Part shown: piece by piece, positions 8,525-17,548 of the stretch
Layout: each line of letters begins with the position of its first letter
Numbering within the stretch: the stretch's first letter is position 1
Assembly: GCF_004345825.1 (NCBI RefSeq)
Contig: NZ_SLXM01000005.1
Span: 125,290 to 189,289, forward strand
Direction: 5' to 3'
DNA length: 64,000 bases
From: Tenacibaculum skagerrakense
GTDB lineage: Bacteria; Bacteroidota; Bacteroidia; Flavobacteriales; Flavobacteriaceae
Notes under the pieces: model-generated
The model's database searches: none
Told to the model about the DNA's origin: nothing
Seen by the model: only the letters and a program-made list of their open reading frames with translations
Program-made: the position numbers and the translations under genes

Positions 8525-9773
8525 CTAAAAAAAATGGAAATTCCCAGGAATGACTGTCTTTTTTTGCTATCGAAATCATATTTTTTCCACTTTTGAATTT
8601 TTCAGTTTCAAGATAAAAAACTGCTCCTAGTTGATTAGTTCTTTCATGTTTAACATTTATATAATCAGGAGAAATAATGTTCTCGTTAACCTTCACAGTT
8701 AAATATTCGGTGTAACAAATTCTATTAGCTTCGTTTCTTTCCTCTTTGCTCAATTTTTTATTACTGTTACTACAAAGCTTAGCTAATATTTTATTCTCAT
8801 ACTTAAATATAGGAATGAAAACTTTCATTAGTTTTTTATTAATGATATCAGCATCAATCTCTGGATTAAGTAAATAATCGTTGTTTTTATTATTCGTTTT
8901 ATAGAAAGTAGGTGAAACGATAGTTTTTTTGAAATATCTAGAATTATTAGCGATGTATTTAATGTTAGTCTCGCTCTCTTGGTAACTTGCAACTAAACTT
9001 CCGAAAATTAAAAACACCATTAATAAGTAAATAAGCTTTTTTTTCTTTTTGAAGTTTGAACCAAAAACCATACTAATTTGAAGTATAGATTTGTACAATG
9101 GTCCAAAAATTAAAATTGAAATTATGTTATTTGTTTTAAAAGCCATCATTTGAAGTTTAGCTTTATTATGGTTGATCTTAAGATTTGCAACAATTCCAAT
9201 AACGGTTTGTATTATTAACAGTCCCATTAATCCATATATAGGTACTAATAATAAATAAGTAGGAACTGAATCGACTAAACCATTATAGATGAATAAGTAA
9301 ATACTAAATATCATTGCGGCATTGGCATAAATCAATAAAAAAGTAAATGCTGCAGAAAAGATTACGCTGCATAATTCATCTACTTTTTCTATCGAATCTT
9401 TTACTTTTGGTAGAATAGAAATTATTTTCTCGGTATAAATTTTGGAATAGGCACTGTCTTCAACACTATAATCAGGAAATACAGAGTTTAAACCAACCAA
9501 TCCTATCCAATAAGCTCGTAGGCAAAAGTGAATTAAGAACATCCCAGCTAATATGCTTATTCCAAATAATCCAAAAAATACAATTAGGAAAGCAAAAGAA
9601 TATAATTCAGGATTAAGAATGTCTATAAAGACATTTGTTATCCAATTAATAATTACAAACAACTTGAAGGTTCCGAATATTGCAACAGCAGATACCAGCA
9701 ATTCTGCCTCCCAACTTTCATCTTTTAAACGTTGTAGCCATAGCTTAGATTTTGCTTTTTCAGAGTTTTCCAT
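8517..9773 (-). CDS. Multi-pass membrane protein of unknown function
   Basis: 418 residues. I do not recognise the family. Residues about 25-250 hold six or so hydrophobic helices; a basic patch FKKKKKLIYLL precedes the last one (about 245-265). The C-terminal 150 residues are hydrophilic and probably form an extracytoplasmic domain with two cysteines (ending HSWEFPFFLEK). The stop codon lies inside the TetR operator, so transcripts from this gene may run into the TetR gene, but no functional link can be shown. No clear promoter box is visible in the 140-nt gap upstream. Confidence 0.75.
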   Translation of the reverse strand: MENSEKAKSKLWLQRLKDESWEAELLVSAVAIFGTFKLFVIINWITNVFIDILNPELYSFAFLIVFFGLFGISILAGMFLIHFCLRAYWIGLVGLNSVFPDYSVEDSAYSKIYTEKIISILPKVKDSIEKVDELCSVIFSAAFTFLLIYANAAMIFSIYLFIYNGLVDSVPTYLLLVPIYGLMGLLIIQTVIGIVANLKINHNKAKLQMMAFKTNNIISILIFGPLYKSILQISMVFGSNFKKKKKLIYLLMVFLIFGSLVASYQESETNIKYIANNSRYFKKTIVSPTFYKTNNKNNDYLLNPEIDADIINKKLMKVFIPIFKYENKILAKLCSNSNKKLSKEERNEANRICYTEYLTVKVNENIISPDYINVKHERTNQLGAVFYLETEKFKSGKNMISIAKKDSHSWEFPFFLEK

Positions 9774-9887
9774 TGGTTAATTGTTTATACGAATATAATT
9801 TTTTTAAAGGAAGATTAAAATTGAATATTCTAACTATCATAATGTTAAATCTTTAATAAAAAAAATCTTTTCTGTTTACTTAATATG

Positions 9888-9895
9888 TATATTTG
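9888..9895 (+). promoter_or_regulatory. -7 promoter box for the GLPGLI/outer-membrane pair
   Basis: TATATTTG, exact consensus, ending 20 nt before the ATG at 9916. Confidence 0.65.
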
Positions 9896-9915
9896 TTAAA
9901 CAAAACTAACGAAAT

Positions 9916-10746
9916 ATGAAATCTTTACTATTAAAATCCCTTGCTGTTTTACTTGTTTTAGGGTTTACAAAACCAGAAGAAGTACAACAATTTCAAGGTA
10001 AAGCTGTTTATTTTTCTAAAGCTACTTTAGAGTTAGGTAGGTTTGGAGCAAGAATGAGCGAAGCTCAAAAAAAGCAAATTAAAGCTAGATTGAAAAATAG
10101 ACTTGAAAAAGAATATGTGTTGAATTTCAACAAAAAGGAGTCTTTTTTTGAAGAAGAAGAAAAAATAGATGCTATTTCTGGTGCTACCGATTCATGGGGG
10201 AAAAATTTTTCTCAAGGCGATCAATACAAAAACATTCAGGATAATGAACTAATACAAAGTCAGGAATTTTATGGGAAACGATTTTTAGTTAAAGATCAAC
10301 TCCAAAAAATAACTTGGAAAATAGAGAAAGAGTCTAAAAAAATAGGAAATTATCTATGCTTTAAAGCAACAGCTTCAATTCCAACAAATGAACTAACGTG
10401 GTACGATTTTTCATGGAATGATTTAAGAAAAGCTGAAGTGAAAAAAGATTCCCTAGGAAATGATATTCAACCAGAAATAGAAATGACAAAAGTAGAAGCT
10501 TGGTACACACCACAAATACCAGTAAGTCATGGTCCGGGAGAGTATTGGGGATTGCCAGGATTAATATTAGAAGTTTCTGCAGGAAATAGGGTGATGTTGT
10601 GTTCTAAAGTAATTATTAATCCTAAAGAAAAAATTGAAATCGAAGCTCCTGATAAAGGAAAGGAGATTACTAAATTAGCTTACCAAGAAGTTATCAGAGA
10701 AAAAATGATAGAAATGAGAAATAATAGAGGAAGAAGAATTAGGTAG
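9916..10746 (+). CDS. GLPGLI family secreted protein
   Basis: 276 residues with a signal peptide (about 1-18). The family motif EYWGLPGLILEV is at about residues 208-219; this family (Porph_ging) is named for that motif and is restricted to Bacteroidota. The mature protein is rich in Lys and Glu, and the C-terminus is basic (NNRGRRIR). The family function is not known; members are usually paired with a TonB-type or beta-barrel outer-membrane protein, as here, 34 nt upstream of the 904-residue gene. A role in delivering or processing a peptide or metal ligand for the barrel partner is only a guess. Confidence 0.88.
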   Translation: MKSLLLKSLAVLLVLGFTKPEEVQQFQGKAVYFSKATLELGRFGARMSEAQKKQIKARLKNRLEKEYVLNFNKKESFFEEEEKIDAISGATDSWGKNFSQGDQYKNIQDNELIQSQEFYGKRFLVKDQLQKITWKIEKESKKIGNYLCFKATASIPTNELTWYDFSWNDLRKAEVKKDSLGNDIQPEIEMTKVEAWYTPQIPVSHGPGEYWGLPGLILEVSAGNRVMLCSKVIINPKEKIEIEAPDKGKEITKLAYQEVIREKMIEMRNNRGRRIR

Positions 10747-10780
10747 CTTTTTTAGTAAAAAATAAATCAAACTAATCAAC

Positions 10781-13495
10781 ATGAAAAAAATTACGTTGCT
10801 ACTAAGCTTATTTGTACTTCAGAGCTTATTTGGGCAAATAACGATGAAGGGTATTGTAAGAGATACACTTAAAACACCTTTAGATTTGGCAAATATCATA
10901 GCTATCAATCAAGATACTAATGTGTTAGAATCTTATGGGATAACAGACGCTCAAGGAGCTTATAGCTTAGCATTGAAAAAGAATAAAAGCTATAAAATTC
11001 AAATTAGCTACATCGGAATGAAAACCTATGAAGAAATAATTTCGACAAAAGAAGCAAATTTTACAAAGGATTTTGTGCTACAACCAGATAATTCATTAGA
11101 TGAAGTTGAAATTACCTATGAAATGCCAGTCACTATTAAAGGAGATACACTTATATATAATGCCGATTCTTTTAAAAATGGTTCCGAACGAAAACTCGAA
11201 GATGTATTAGAGAAACTTCCTGGAGTAGAAATAAATGAAAACGGACAGATTGAAGTAGAAGGGAAGGTGGTGAATAAATTAATGGTAAATGGAAAAGATT
11301 TCTTTGATGGAGATACAAAATTAGCAACTAAAAATATTCCTTCTAATGCGGTAGATAAAATTCAGGTACTTAGAAATTATGCAGAAGTAGGTCAATTAAG
11401 TAGTGTTAGAAACAATCAAGATAATGTGGCTTTAAACATCAAACTAAAAAAAGGAAAAGAAAACTTTTGGTTTGGTAATGTTACAGTAGGAGGAGGTTCT
11501 TCTCCAGATGAAGGTTTGTATTTAGTACAACCTAAACTGTTCTATTACAGTCCGAAATATAGTATAAACTTTATAGGAGATGTAAATAACATAGGAGAAG
11601 TAGCGCTTAATCGAAGAGATATTCGAGGTTTTGGTGGCGGCTTTAGAGCACCAAGTAGAAGCAGCGGAACGAGTATTAATTTAGGAGATAATAGCTTGAA
11701 TTTCTTAACAAACCAAAACAATGCTTTAAAAATTGAAAATAATCTAGCAACCGCTAATTTTAGTTATTCACCAAAATCATCATTAGATTTAAGTGGTTTT
11801 TTAATTTATAACAATAGTAGAATTTTATCTAGAGAAACAAGTTTTGTTCAATATACAAATGAAGGATTAGGTATTCCAGATGAAGCAACTGAACAATCTA
11901 GTACTGAACGCTCTGATCAAGGATTGTTAAAGTTGAGTGCATCGTACAAACCAAATGTTAATAATCAAGTAGATTATGATATTATTGCTAGAGTTTCAAA
12001 AGATACTCAAGATCAAAATTTATTTTCTTCTGTAATTGGAAATACAGCTCAGTTTGACGAAGTAACTCCTTACAGTATCAATCAAAATGTAAACTATTAT
12101 TACACGTTAGATGAAGATAATATTTTCGCCTTCGAAGCTCAGCATTTATTAAAAAATGAAGATCCTTTTTACAATGCAGTATTAACGAATACATCATCTA
12201 ATACAGACCCTTTTGATTCTACCGCAGATGCTTTAGGATTAGATACTACACAGGATGATTATAATATCAATCAAAATAGAAGAATAAAATCAAATCAGTT
12301 AGACGCTAAATTAGATTATTATAACTTAATCAATACAAAGAGTAATATCAATTTGACTTTCGGGACAATCATTAGTAGTCAGCAATTTAACTCTAACATT
12401 TTTCAGTTTTTAAATGATGGAACTACTTTTAATCCAACACCAACAATTAACGATTCAAAAATAACGAACGACATTGAGTATAACTTTAGTGATATTTATT
12501 TAGGAGTTCATTATCGATTTAAATCAGGTATGTTTACTGTAACTCCAGGTTTTTCATTACATGCTTACGGAAATACTAACACGCAATTCGGGCAAAAATT
12601 TGGAGAGGACTTTTTTAGAATTTTACCAGATTTTGAAACCAGGATTCAGTTTAAAAAGAGTGAAGCTTTGACTTTCAGATATGAAATGCGAAATCAATTC
12701 ACGGATGTTACAAGACTAGCAGAAGCCTTAGTTTTCAACAACTTTAATAGTATTCAGTTTGGAGAACCAGAATTACAAAATGCTTTATCACATAACGTAA
12801 GCTTATTTTATAGCAGTTTTAATTTATTCAATTATACAAACGTATTTGCTAGAGCTTCCTATTCAAGTAATATCGATCAGATAAGAAGCTTAACTACATT
12901 TGAAAATGTTATTCGTACTAGCACTTTTTTCAATTCTAGTTTTGCAGATGAAAATGTAAACTTATTCGGTAGAGTACAGCGTACGTTTGGGAAATTTAGA
13001 ACAAGTTTAAATGTAAACTTAAACTACAGTAAAATCAACCAGTTTATTCAAGGAATTCAGTCTTTAAATGAAGGATTTACTCAAACGTATACACCAGGTG
13101 TTAGAACAAATTATTTAGAAGCACCAAATGTTAGTGTAAGTTACAGATATAGTACAACGACAAACAATCAAGGAAGTAGAAAGACCACTTTTGTTACGAA
13201 CGCTCCTTCTGTAGAATTTGATGCGTATTTATGGAAGTCGGTTACATTTAGAACCAATTATACGTATACAAATCAAGATTTAGGGAACGGAAATTCACAA
13301 TCATTCCAAAATTGGGATGCAACCATATCGTATAGAAAAGATAGAGACGCAAAATGGGAATATGAATTAAAAGCTACCAATTTATTAGATATCGATTCTC
13401 AGGTGCGAAATAGTGCGAACAACGTTTCGGTTTTTACATCTGAAACATTTATACAACCCCGATTTATAACATTTAGGTTTGTTTATAACTTATAA
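10781..13495 (+). CDS. Outer-membrane beta-barrel protein with carboxypeptidase-regulatory-like and plug domains
   Basis: 904 residues. Signal peptide about 1-18; carboxypeptidase-regulatory-like beta-sandwich about 20-105; plug-like domain about 110-230 (EDVLEKLPGVEINENGQIEVEG, split by VNGKDFFDGD); then a large C-terminal beta barrel ending RFITFRFVYNL, an aromatic C-terminal strand recognised by the BAM machinery. It belongs to the TonB-receptor-like outer membrane family (OMP_b-brl type) of Bacteroidota. No TonB box is obvious, so energised uptake is uncertain. It forms a two-gene unit with the GLPGLI protein. Confidence 0.85.
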   Translation: MKKITLLLSLFVLQSLFGQITMKGIVRDTLKTPLDLANIIAINQDTNVLESYGITDAQGAYSLALKKNKSYKIQISYIGMKTYEEIISTKEANFTKDFVLQPDNSLDEVEITYEMPVTIKGDTLIYNADSFKNGSERKLEDVLEKLPGVEINENGQIEVEGKVVNKLMVNGKDFFDGDTKLATKNIPSNAVDKIQVLRNYAEVGQLSSVRNNQDNVALNIKLKKGKENFWFGNVTVGGGSSPDEGLYLVQPKLFYYSPKYSINFIGDVNNIGEVALNRRDIRGFGGGFRAPSRSSGTSINLGDNSLNFLTNQNNALKIENNLATANFSYSPKSSLDLSGFLIYNNSRILSRETSFVQYTNEGLGIPDEATEQSSTERSDQGLLKLSASYKPNVNNQVDYDIIARVSKDTQDQNLFSSVIGNTAQFDEVTPYSINQNVNYYYTLDEDNIFAFEAQHLLKNEDPFYNAVLTNTSSNTDPFDSTADALGLDTTQDDYNINQNRRIKSNQLDAKLDYYNLINTKSNINLTFGTIISSQQFNSNIFQFLNDGTTFNPTPTINDSKITNDIEYNFSDIYLGVHYRFKSGMFTVTPGFSLHAYGNTNTQFGQKFGEDFFRILPDFETRIQFKKSEALTFRYEMRNQFTDVTRLAEALVFNNFNSIQFGEPELQNALSHNVSLFYSSFNLFNYTNVFARASYSSNIDQIRSLTTFENVIRTSTFFNSSFADENVNLFGRVQRTFGKFRTSLNVNLNYSKINQFIQGIQSLNEGFTQTYTPGVRTNYLEAPNVSVSYRYSTTTNNQGSRKTTFVTNAPSVEFDAYLWKSVTFRTNYTYTNQDLGNGNSQSFQNWDATISYRKDRDAKWEYELKATNLLDIDSQVRNSANNVSVFTSETFIQPRFITFRFVYNL

Positions 13496-13545
13496 ACTAA
13501 AATATTGGTTTATCTATTTGACTTAATGAAAACTCAGGCCTAAGT

Positions 13546-13574
13546 AGCTGCCCAATTAGGGCAGCTTTTTTTAT
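13546..13574 (+). terminator. Intrinsic terminator after the outer-membrane pair
   Basis: 8-bp G+C-rich stem AGCTGCCC / GGGCAGCT with a 5-nt loop, followed by seven T. Confidence 0.92.
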
Positions 13575-13586
13575 TTTAATAAGATA

Positions 13587-15791
13587 TTACTTAGCTTTTT
13601 GAACTAATTCTAATTTTTCTATAGAAGTTTTAGTAGTAAATAAACCATAGTTTATGAAAGCATTTTTCTTTTCTATTTTGTCAATAGTTCCAACGGCATT
13701 TCCATCTACCAAACGAACTCGATCTCCAGTTTTAAAAATGTAATCAGCTTTTTCTTTAGCAATTTTCTTAGCCTCTTCTTTTTTCTCCTCCCTAACTTTA
13801 ACTACTTTTTGTAAAACTTCTTGTTCTACTTTTTTAATTGCTTCTTTTTGTTTTTCAGCAATCTCTTTTTCTTTTACTTTTTCAGTCTTGGTCTTTTTAA
13901 TAGGCGGATTTCTCTTAGTGTATTTGGTTTTTTCAGCCGCTACCCATTTAAAGAAGTTAGTTGATAATTCTTTTTTATTGTTTGTTTGGAAGTACTTATT
14001 TAGTAACTCATTGATTCTTCTTCCTAAAGTCAACATACGTTGATTATTATCATACAACTCTTGAAAACCTTCAAGTTTTTCTCTAATCTTAAGTTCTTTC
14101 TCTTGTAAACTTTCCAAATGCTCTTGCTCTTTAGATTTTTGTTTCTCTAAAGTATCAGAGGTCTTTTGTAATCGGTTTCGTTCTTTCTGAAGCTTAGAAA
14201 TGGTTTTATCTAAACGTACCTTTTCACTCTCTACACGTTTTTTAGCTCTGTTAATTAAACTGAACGGAATTCCGTTTTTCTGAGCAACTTCAAACGTAAA
14301 TGAACTTCCTGCTTGACCAATAAATAGTTTATACATTGGTTCTAAGGTTCGTTCATTAAATTGCATATTAGCGTTGGTTACATTTTCTAGTTCATTAGCT
14401 AAAACTTTCAAGTTGGCATAATGAGTTGTTATGATTCCAAAAGATTGTTGTTTATAAAATTCTTCTAAAAATATTTCAGCTAAAGCGCCACCTAATTCAG
14501 GGTCAGAACCTGTTCCAAACTCATCAATTAAAAATAAGGTGCTGTCATTACACTTTCGTAAGAAATAACGCATGTTTTTTAATCGATAACTATACGTACT
14601 TAACTGATTTTCGATAGATTGATTATCACCAATATCTGTAAGAATGGTACTAAACAAGGTAGTTTCACTTCTTTCATGAACAGGAATTAACAGTCCACTT
14701 TGTAGCATTAATTGTAATAAACCTATCGTTTTTAAGGTTATACTTTTTCCACCGGCATTAGGACCAGAAATAACAATAATTTGCTGTTTTTCATTTAGCT
14801 CTAATGTTTGCGAAATAGTCTCAATTCCTTGTTGTGTATTTTTCCTCCATAGAATTGGGTGGAATGCATCTCGAAAATAGATTTTCTTTTTTTTCGTAAT
14901 TTTTGGTAAAAGTCCGTTTATTGCATTTGCATACTTTGCTTTGGCAGCAACTACATCTAAATGAACTAAGAATGAAATATATTCCTCTAATAAAGGAGTA
15001 TATGGACGAACTTCTTCTGCCAGAGCTCTTAAAATTTTAATAACCTCTTGTTTTTCATCATACAGTAAATTTTGTAGTTCTCTGCTGTATGATAAAGTTG
15101 CTTGAGGTGCAATGTAAACTATATTTCCAGATTTTGACGAACCTAAAAGGCTACCTTTTACTTTTCGTCTATGCATAGCTAAAACAGCTAATACACGTTG
15201 GTTATCGATAATAGTTTCTTTAATGTCATCAAGATAGCCACTCGCTAAACTACTACTCAAAGCTTTAGAAAAACTACCAGAAATTTTACCTCTTACTTCA
15301 TTAATATCTTTCCTAATTTGCTTTAAGGTTGGTGAAGCATTATCAGCAATTTCACCATAAGAAGTAATTATTTTCCCAATGGCATCTGAAACAAATGTGG
15401 TGAATTCAATTTCTTCACTTAGTTTAAAAAGTGTAGGGTAGTAGTCTTTAAATTTCGTTAAAAACTTTTTTTGTTCGTTAACTGTTTCTGTAACTGAAGC
15501 TATTTTTAAAAACGCATCAGGTTCCAAGTAACTATTTTCAATAGTTAATCGCTTAATAGAGTCAGTAATATTGTCAAAACCGTGATTTGGAATTCTATTC
15601 TCATTTTGAAACGAAGCCAAATATTCATTTACTAAATATAATTCGAAAAACAATTCTTCGGTATCTTCGTAAGGCTCGATAGTACCAACAGCATTTCTTC
15701 CAAGTTCTGATATACAAAACTCGCTAACCTGTTCTAAAACCTTTGCAAATTCTAAATCTTGTAATGTTTTTTCTGATATATTTTTTTTCAA
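13587..15791 (-). CDS. mutS2: MutS2 family DNA-binding ATPase without Smr domain
   Basis: 734 residues from the TTG at 15791; a GTG at 15812 would add seven residues but lies inside the promoter box. The MutS core and lever domains occupy about 1-290. The ATPase has Walker A GPNAGGKS near residue 345 and Walker B FLIDEFGTGSDP near 425. A long Lys/Glu-rich coiled coil (about 515-690) leads to a small C-terminal beta domain (TGDRVRLVDGNAVGTID). The Smr nuclease domain usual at the end of MutS2 is absent. The protein may act on branched DNA or on collided ribosomes, as shown for Bacillus MutS2, but loss of Smr leaves its role open. Confidence 0.9.
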   Translation of the reverse strand: MKKNISEKTLQDLEFAKVLEQVSEFCISELGRNAVGTIEPYEDTEELFFELYLVNEYLASFQNENRIPNHGFDNITDSIKRLTIENSYLEPDAFLKIASVTETVNEQKKFLTKFKDYYPTLFKLSEEIEFTTFVSDAIGKIITSYGEIADNASPTLKQIRKDINEVRGKISGSFSKALSSSLASGYLDDIKETIIDNQRVLAVLAMHRRKVKGSLLGSSKSGNIVYIAPQATLSYSRELQNLLYDEKQEVIKILRALAEEVRPYTPLLEEYISFLVHLDVVAAKAKYANAINGLLPKITKKKKIYFRDAFHPILWRKNTQQGIETISQTLELNEKQQIIVISGPNAGGKSITLKTIGLLQLMLQSGLLIPVHERSETTLFSTILTDIGDNQSIENQLSTYSYRLKNMRYFLRKCNDSTLFLIDEFGTGSDPELGGALAEIFLEEFYKQQSFGIITTHYANLKVLANELENVTNANMQFNERTLEPMYKLFIGQAGSSFTFEVAQKNGIPFSLINRAKKRVESEKVRLDKTISKLQKERNRLQKTSDTLEKQKSKEQEHLESLQEKELKIREKLEGFQELYDNNQRMLTLGRRINELLNKYFQTNNKKELSTNFFKWVAAEKTKYTKRNPPIKKTKTEKVKEKEIAEKQKEAIKKVEQEVLQKVVKVREEKKEEAKKIAKEKADYIFKTGDRVRLVDGNAVGTIDKIEKKNAFINYGLFTTKTSIEKLELVQKAK

Positions 15792-15796
15792 TTTCC

Positions 15797-15804
15797 TATT
15801 TTTG
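15797..15804 (+). promoter_or_regulatory. -7 promoter box for ung
   Basis: TATTTTTG, exact consensus, ending 21 nt before the ATG at 15826. It is only 7 nt from the opposite-strand box for mutS2. Confidence 0.65.
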
Positions 15805-15811
15805 AGAACCA

Positions 15812-15819
15812 CAAAAATA
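15812..15819 (-). promoter_or_regulatory. -7 promoter box for mutS2
   Basis: TATTTTTG on the leftward strand, ending 20 nt before the TTG at 15791, the usual spacing in this window. Confidence 0.6.
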
Positions 15820-15825
15820 ACAAGA

Positions 15826-16491
15826 ATGCAAGTAAATATAGCCGAAAGTTGGAAACATATTTTACAACCTGAATTTGAAAAAGCATATTTTCAAAACCTA
15901 GTTCAATTTGTAAAAGAAGAGTATACAAATTTTACTTGTTATCCTAAAGGTTCCGATATTTTTGCTGCTTTTGATTACTGTGCTTTTGGTGATGTAAAAG
16001 TGGTAATTATAGGACAAGATCCTTATCATGGAGTTGGTCAAGCAAACGGACTTTGTTTTTCAGTTCATGATGGAATATCGCATCCACCGTCTTTAATTAA
16101 TATTTTTAAAGAAATTGAAACGGATTTAGGAATTCCTTATCCAGAATCTGGAGATTTATCTCGTTGGGCCAAACAGGGAGTTTTATTACTTAATGCAACT
16201 TTAACTGTAAGAGCTCATGAAGCTGGAAGTCACCAGAAGAAAGGTTGGGAGCAATTTACAGATGCTGTTATCGCTTCAATTTCTGAGCAAAAAGAAGACG
16301 TTGTGTTTTTACTTTGGGGAGGTTATGCTAAGAAAAAAGGAGCGAAGATTGACAAGAAAAAGCATCATGTGTTGACTTCAGGTCATCCTTCGCCTTTAAG
16401 TGCAAATCGAGGTTACTGGTTCGGAAACAAGCATTTTTCTCAAACAAATGAATTCTTGACTCACAAAAATTTATCTGATATAAATTGGTAG
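15826..16491 (+). CDS. ung: Uracil-DNA glycosylase
   Basis: 221 residues from the ATG at 15826, the family 1 length. The water-activating motif GQDPYHG is at 63-69 (Asp65), the uracil-pocket segment LLLNATLTV at about 122-130, and the DNA-intercalation motif HPSPLS at 187-192. It removes uracil from DNA as the first step of base excision repair. It is divergent from mutS2 from overlapping promoters and convergent with the next gene. Confidence 0.98.
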   Translation: MQVNIAESWKHILQPEFEKAYFQNLVQFVKEEYTNFTCYPKGSDIFAAFDYCAFGDVKVVIIGQDPYHGVGQANGLCFSVHDGISHPPSLINIFKEIETDLGIPYPESGDLSRWAKQGVLLLNATLTVRAHEAGSHQKKGWEQFTDAVIASISEQKEDVVFLLWGGYAKKKGAKIDKKKHHVLTSGHPSPLSANRGYWFGNKHFSQTNEFLTHKNLSDINW

Positions 16492-16495
16492 TTAA

Positions 16496-17425
16496 TTAGT
16501 TTTTTTTAGCTTTTGGAGGTAAACATCCACATGGCGGTTTTTTTCTTCTAACTACCTTTAATACGATCTTCTTTTCACCATATTTTTTGTAGTATTCATT
16601 TAAGTTGATAGTTTCACTTTTTTTCCCATCTATCATAAAGAATATTTTATGATCCATTAGAATGTCATTCAAAATAGTTACTTTGAATTGTAAATGCTTC
16701 TTTTCGTTATTGATATAGTTGTATGGCAAAAATAGTTTATTGATACTATCTCTTTTGTTGAGAGCTCCAACACCTGTAGCTCCTTGTGCGTTTTTAATAA
16801 CTTTTGTGTTCTTCCATGGAAAATCAGGAGATTCAACTTTAAACGGAATTAAATAAACGTTTAACTTATCAAAAGAATCATCATAATGAACAGGAATGTA
16901 ATCAATATGTGTTTCTTTTAGAATAGAATAATCAAGATAAATTAGTTGGTTAGGTTTTACACCATCAAAAGTAAAGTTATCAGGAGTAATTAATCCAATA
17001 TCATACAAATCATCTTCTTTTTTACCTGTCTTAGATTTTTTAACAACAGGAGGAGAGGCGATATAATATTTCGACACATAAAAGTCTTTGAACTTTTTAT
17101 TGTCTGAATTGTTTTTTTGATATCCAAAAGGAATTCCTGAAACTTCTTGGTTTGTTGTGTTCCAGCTAAATCCATTTAGTTTTTTTACTGAAATGGTTCC
17201 ATCTTTATATTTCGGACTAACAATTTTACCACTATCGATTATAATACTCGTATTACAACCATATAATGAAATTTGTTGCTTACTCTTGTGTGGTAATGTA
17301 CTATTCGCGATACTAAAGCTTAGATAGCCAGTATTTTTTACGTTGTAATTGTTTTGTGATTGTACATTGAAACAAAACAAAAACAAAATGCAGCATAACG
17401 TACTAATATTCGTAGTTGATTTCAT
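16496..17425 (-). CDS. Secreted protein of unknown function
   Basis: 309 residues with a signal peptide (about 1-23, ending NVQSQ). I do not recognise a domain. The mature protein begins with a beta-rich stretch (NTGYLSFSIANSTLP) and contains several Asp/Lys-rich loops. It ends in an unusual basic, Pro/Cys-rich tail (RRKKPPCGCLPPKAKKN), which may be a metal site or a disulfide. It has its own promoter box upstream. Its stop lies 4 nt from the ung stop. Confidence 0.7.
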   Translation of the reverse strand: MKSTTNISTLCCILFLFCFNVQSQNNYNVKNTGYLSFSIANSTLPHKSKQQISLYGCNTSIIIDSGKIVSPKYKDGTISVKKLNGFSWNTTNQEVSGIPFGYQKNNSDNKKFKDFYVSKYYIASPPVVKKSKTGKKEDDLYDIGLITPDNFTFDGVKPNQLIYLDYSILKETHIDYIPVHYDDSFDKLNVYLIPFKVESPDFPWKNTKVIKNAQGATGVGALNKRDSINKLFLPYNYINNEKKHLQFKVTILNDILMDHKIFFMIDGKKSETINLNEYYKKYGEKKIVLKVVRRKKPPCGCLPPKAKKN

Positions 17426-17448
17426 TTTGAATAACTTTTAAATTCAAT

Positions 17449-17456
17449 CAAACTTA
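17449..17456 (-). promoter_or_regulatory. -7 promoter box for the 309-residue secreted protein
   Basis: TAAGTTTG on the leftward strand, exact consensus, 23 nt before the start codon. Confidence 0.6.
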
Positions 17457-17548
17457 TTGAATTTAGTAAGAAACTTATAACTAATAGCTATAAAAGTACT
17501 TTTTTAGGTCATAAGAAATGAAATTCTAGTAATAAAAACCATTCACAA

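Noticed and set aside
15812..15812. GTG as start of mutS2
   Set aside because: It is the last base of the -7 box for the same gene, so it would not be transcribed.
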